NCBI GenBank assembly: GCA_946886255.1
Contig: CAMPIG010000354.1
Span: forward strand, 1 to 5,085
Direction of reading: 5' to 3'
Length of the DNA stretch: 5,085 bases
DNA from: an uncultured Cellvibrio sp.
GTDB taxonomy: Bacteria; Pseudomonadota; Gammaproteobacteria; Pseudomonadales; Cellvibrionaceae
The notes beneath the pieces are model-generated. The model made no database searches. It was not told where the DNA came from and was given only the letters and a program-made list of their open reading frames with translations. Both the position numbers and the translations under genes were made by a program. This document shows, in pieces, positions 5,004 to 5,085 of the stretch; positions within the stretch are counted from its first letter, which is position 1; the number at the start of each line of letters is the position of its first letter.

Positions 5004-5085
5004 ATGGCGGATCTTGCCAAACCCCAAAAAACCAACAACAACGAACATAAGCAGAGCATTCACAACCGGAGATACACGCTCAAAG
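5004..5085 (+). CDS. Probable N-terminus of a divergent gene, product unknown (3' end outside window)
   Basis: An ATG at 5004 is preceded by GAGG (4995-4998) with 5 nt spacing, close to ideal, and the frame stays open to the window edge. The 27 visible residues begin MADLAKPQKTNNNEHKQ and end in the basic stretch NRRYTLK. They are polar and match no family I recognise. In related nag loci the divergent neighbour of such genes is often a TonB-dependent receptor or a regulator; a basic stretch followed by a hydrophobic signal core would fit a receptor, but the hydrophobic part, if any, lies outside. The competing minus-strand open frame here has no independent support. Confidence 0.45.
   Translation, partial: MADLAKPQKTNNNEHKQSIHNRRYTLK

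Noticed and set aside
4934..5050. Plus-strand ATG frame of 38 codons
   Set aside because: No ribosome-binding site, starts inside the inverted repeat, and overlaps the better-supported start at 5004 in another frame.
4971..5084. Minus-strand open frame of 37 codons entering from the right edge, with a hydrophobic middle and followed by the 4924-4949 hairpin and CTTTTT
   Set aside because: It could be the end of a leftward gene, but the plus strand here has an ATG with a well-spaced ribosome-binding site, and the peptide (ending NLEAVQRCS) matches nothing I recognise; short open frames are common.

Overview
The window looks like a piece of a gammaproteobacterial chromosome carrying part of an N-acetylglucosamine (GlcNAc) utilisation locus. 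It holds the 3' part of nagA, then nagX, nagP and nagK, and at the right edge probably the first codons of a further gene. This gene set (an MFS-type NagP permease, the membrane protein NagX, and a BadF/BcrA-type kinase in place of a PTS and ROK kinase) matches the pathway described for Shewanella, Xanthomonas and related chitin and polysaccharide degraders. A Cellvibrio/Saccharophagus-like host is my best guess from gene content and base composition, but it is inference and not proven by the window.

Layout. 1-831 (+): the C-terminal 276 residues of NagA, about 106 residues short at the N-terminus only because the window starts inside the gene. 832-990: a T/G-rich spacer ending in a strong intrinsic terminator (952-984) between convergent nagA and nagX. 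991-2073 (-): nagX. 2074-2205: a spacer with a strong terminator for nagP (2137-2172) and, after it, a plausible sigma70 promoter for nagX. 2206-3507 (-): nagP. 3508-3851: a long 344-bp leader with no convincing gene but many symmetric elements, including a site resembling GntR/HutC-type amino-sugar operators. 3852-4766 (-): nagK. 4767-5003: a divergent control region with a candidate nagK promoter and an 8+8 bp inverted repeat. 5004-5085 (+): the likely start of a divergent gene.

How the genes work together. NagP would bring GlcNAc across the inner membrane, NagK would phosphorylate it to GlcNAc-6-P, and NagA would deacetylate that to glucosamine-6-P. The deaminase step (NagB) is not in the window and may lie upstream of nagA. 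NagX is a multispanning membrane protein related to heparan-alpha-glucosaminide N-acetyltransferase; it is regularly found in nag loci but its role is not settled. Although nagK, nagP and nagX run in the same direction, the spacers, terminator and candidate promoters suggest three transcription units, not one operon.

I found no mobile element, CRISPR array, tRNA or rRNA. The pathway itself is known; the less explained parts are the symmetric leader of nagP, the function of NagX, and the right-hand control region.
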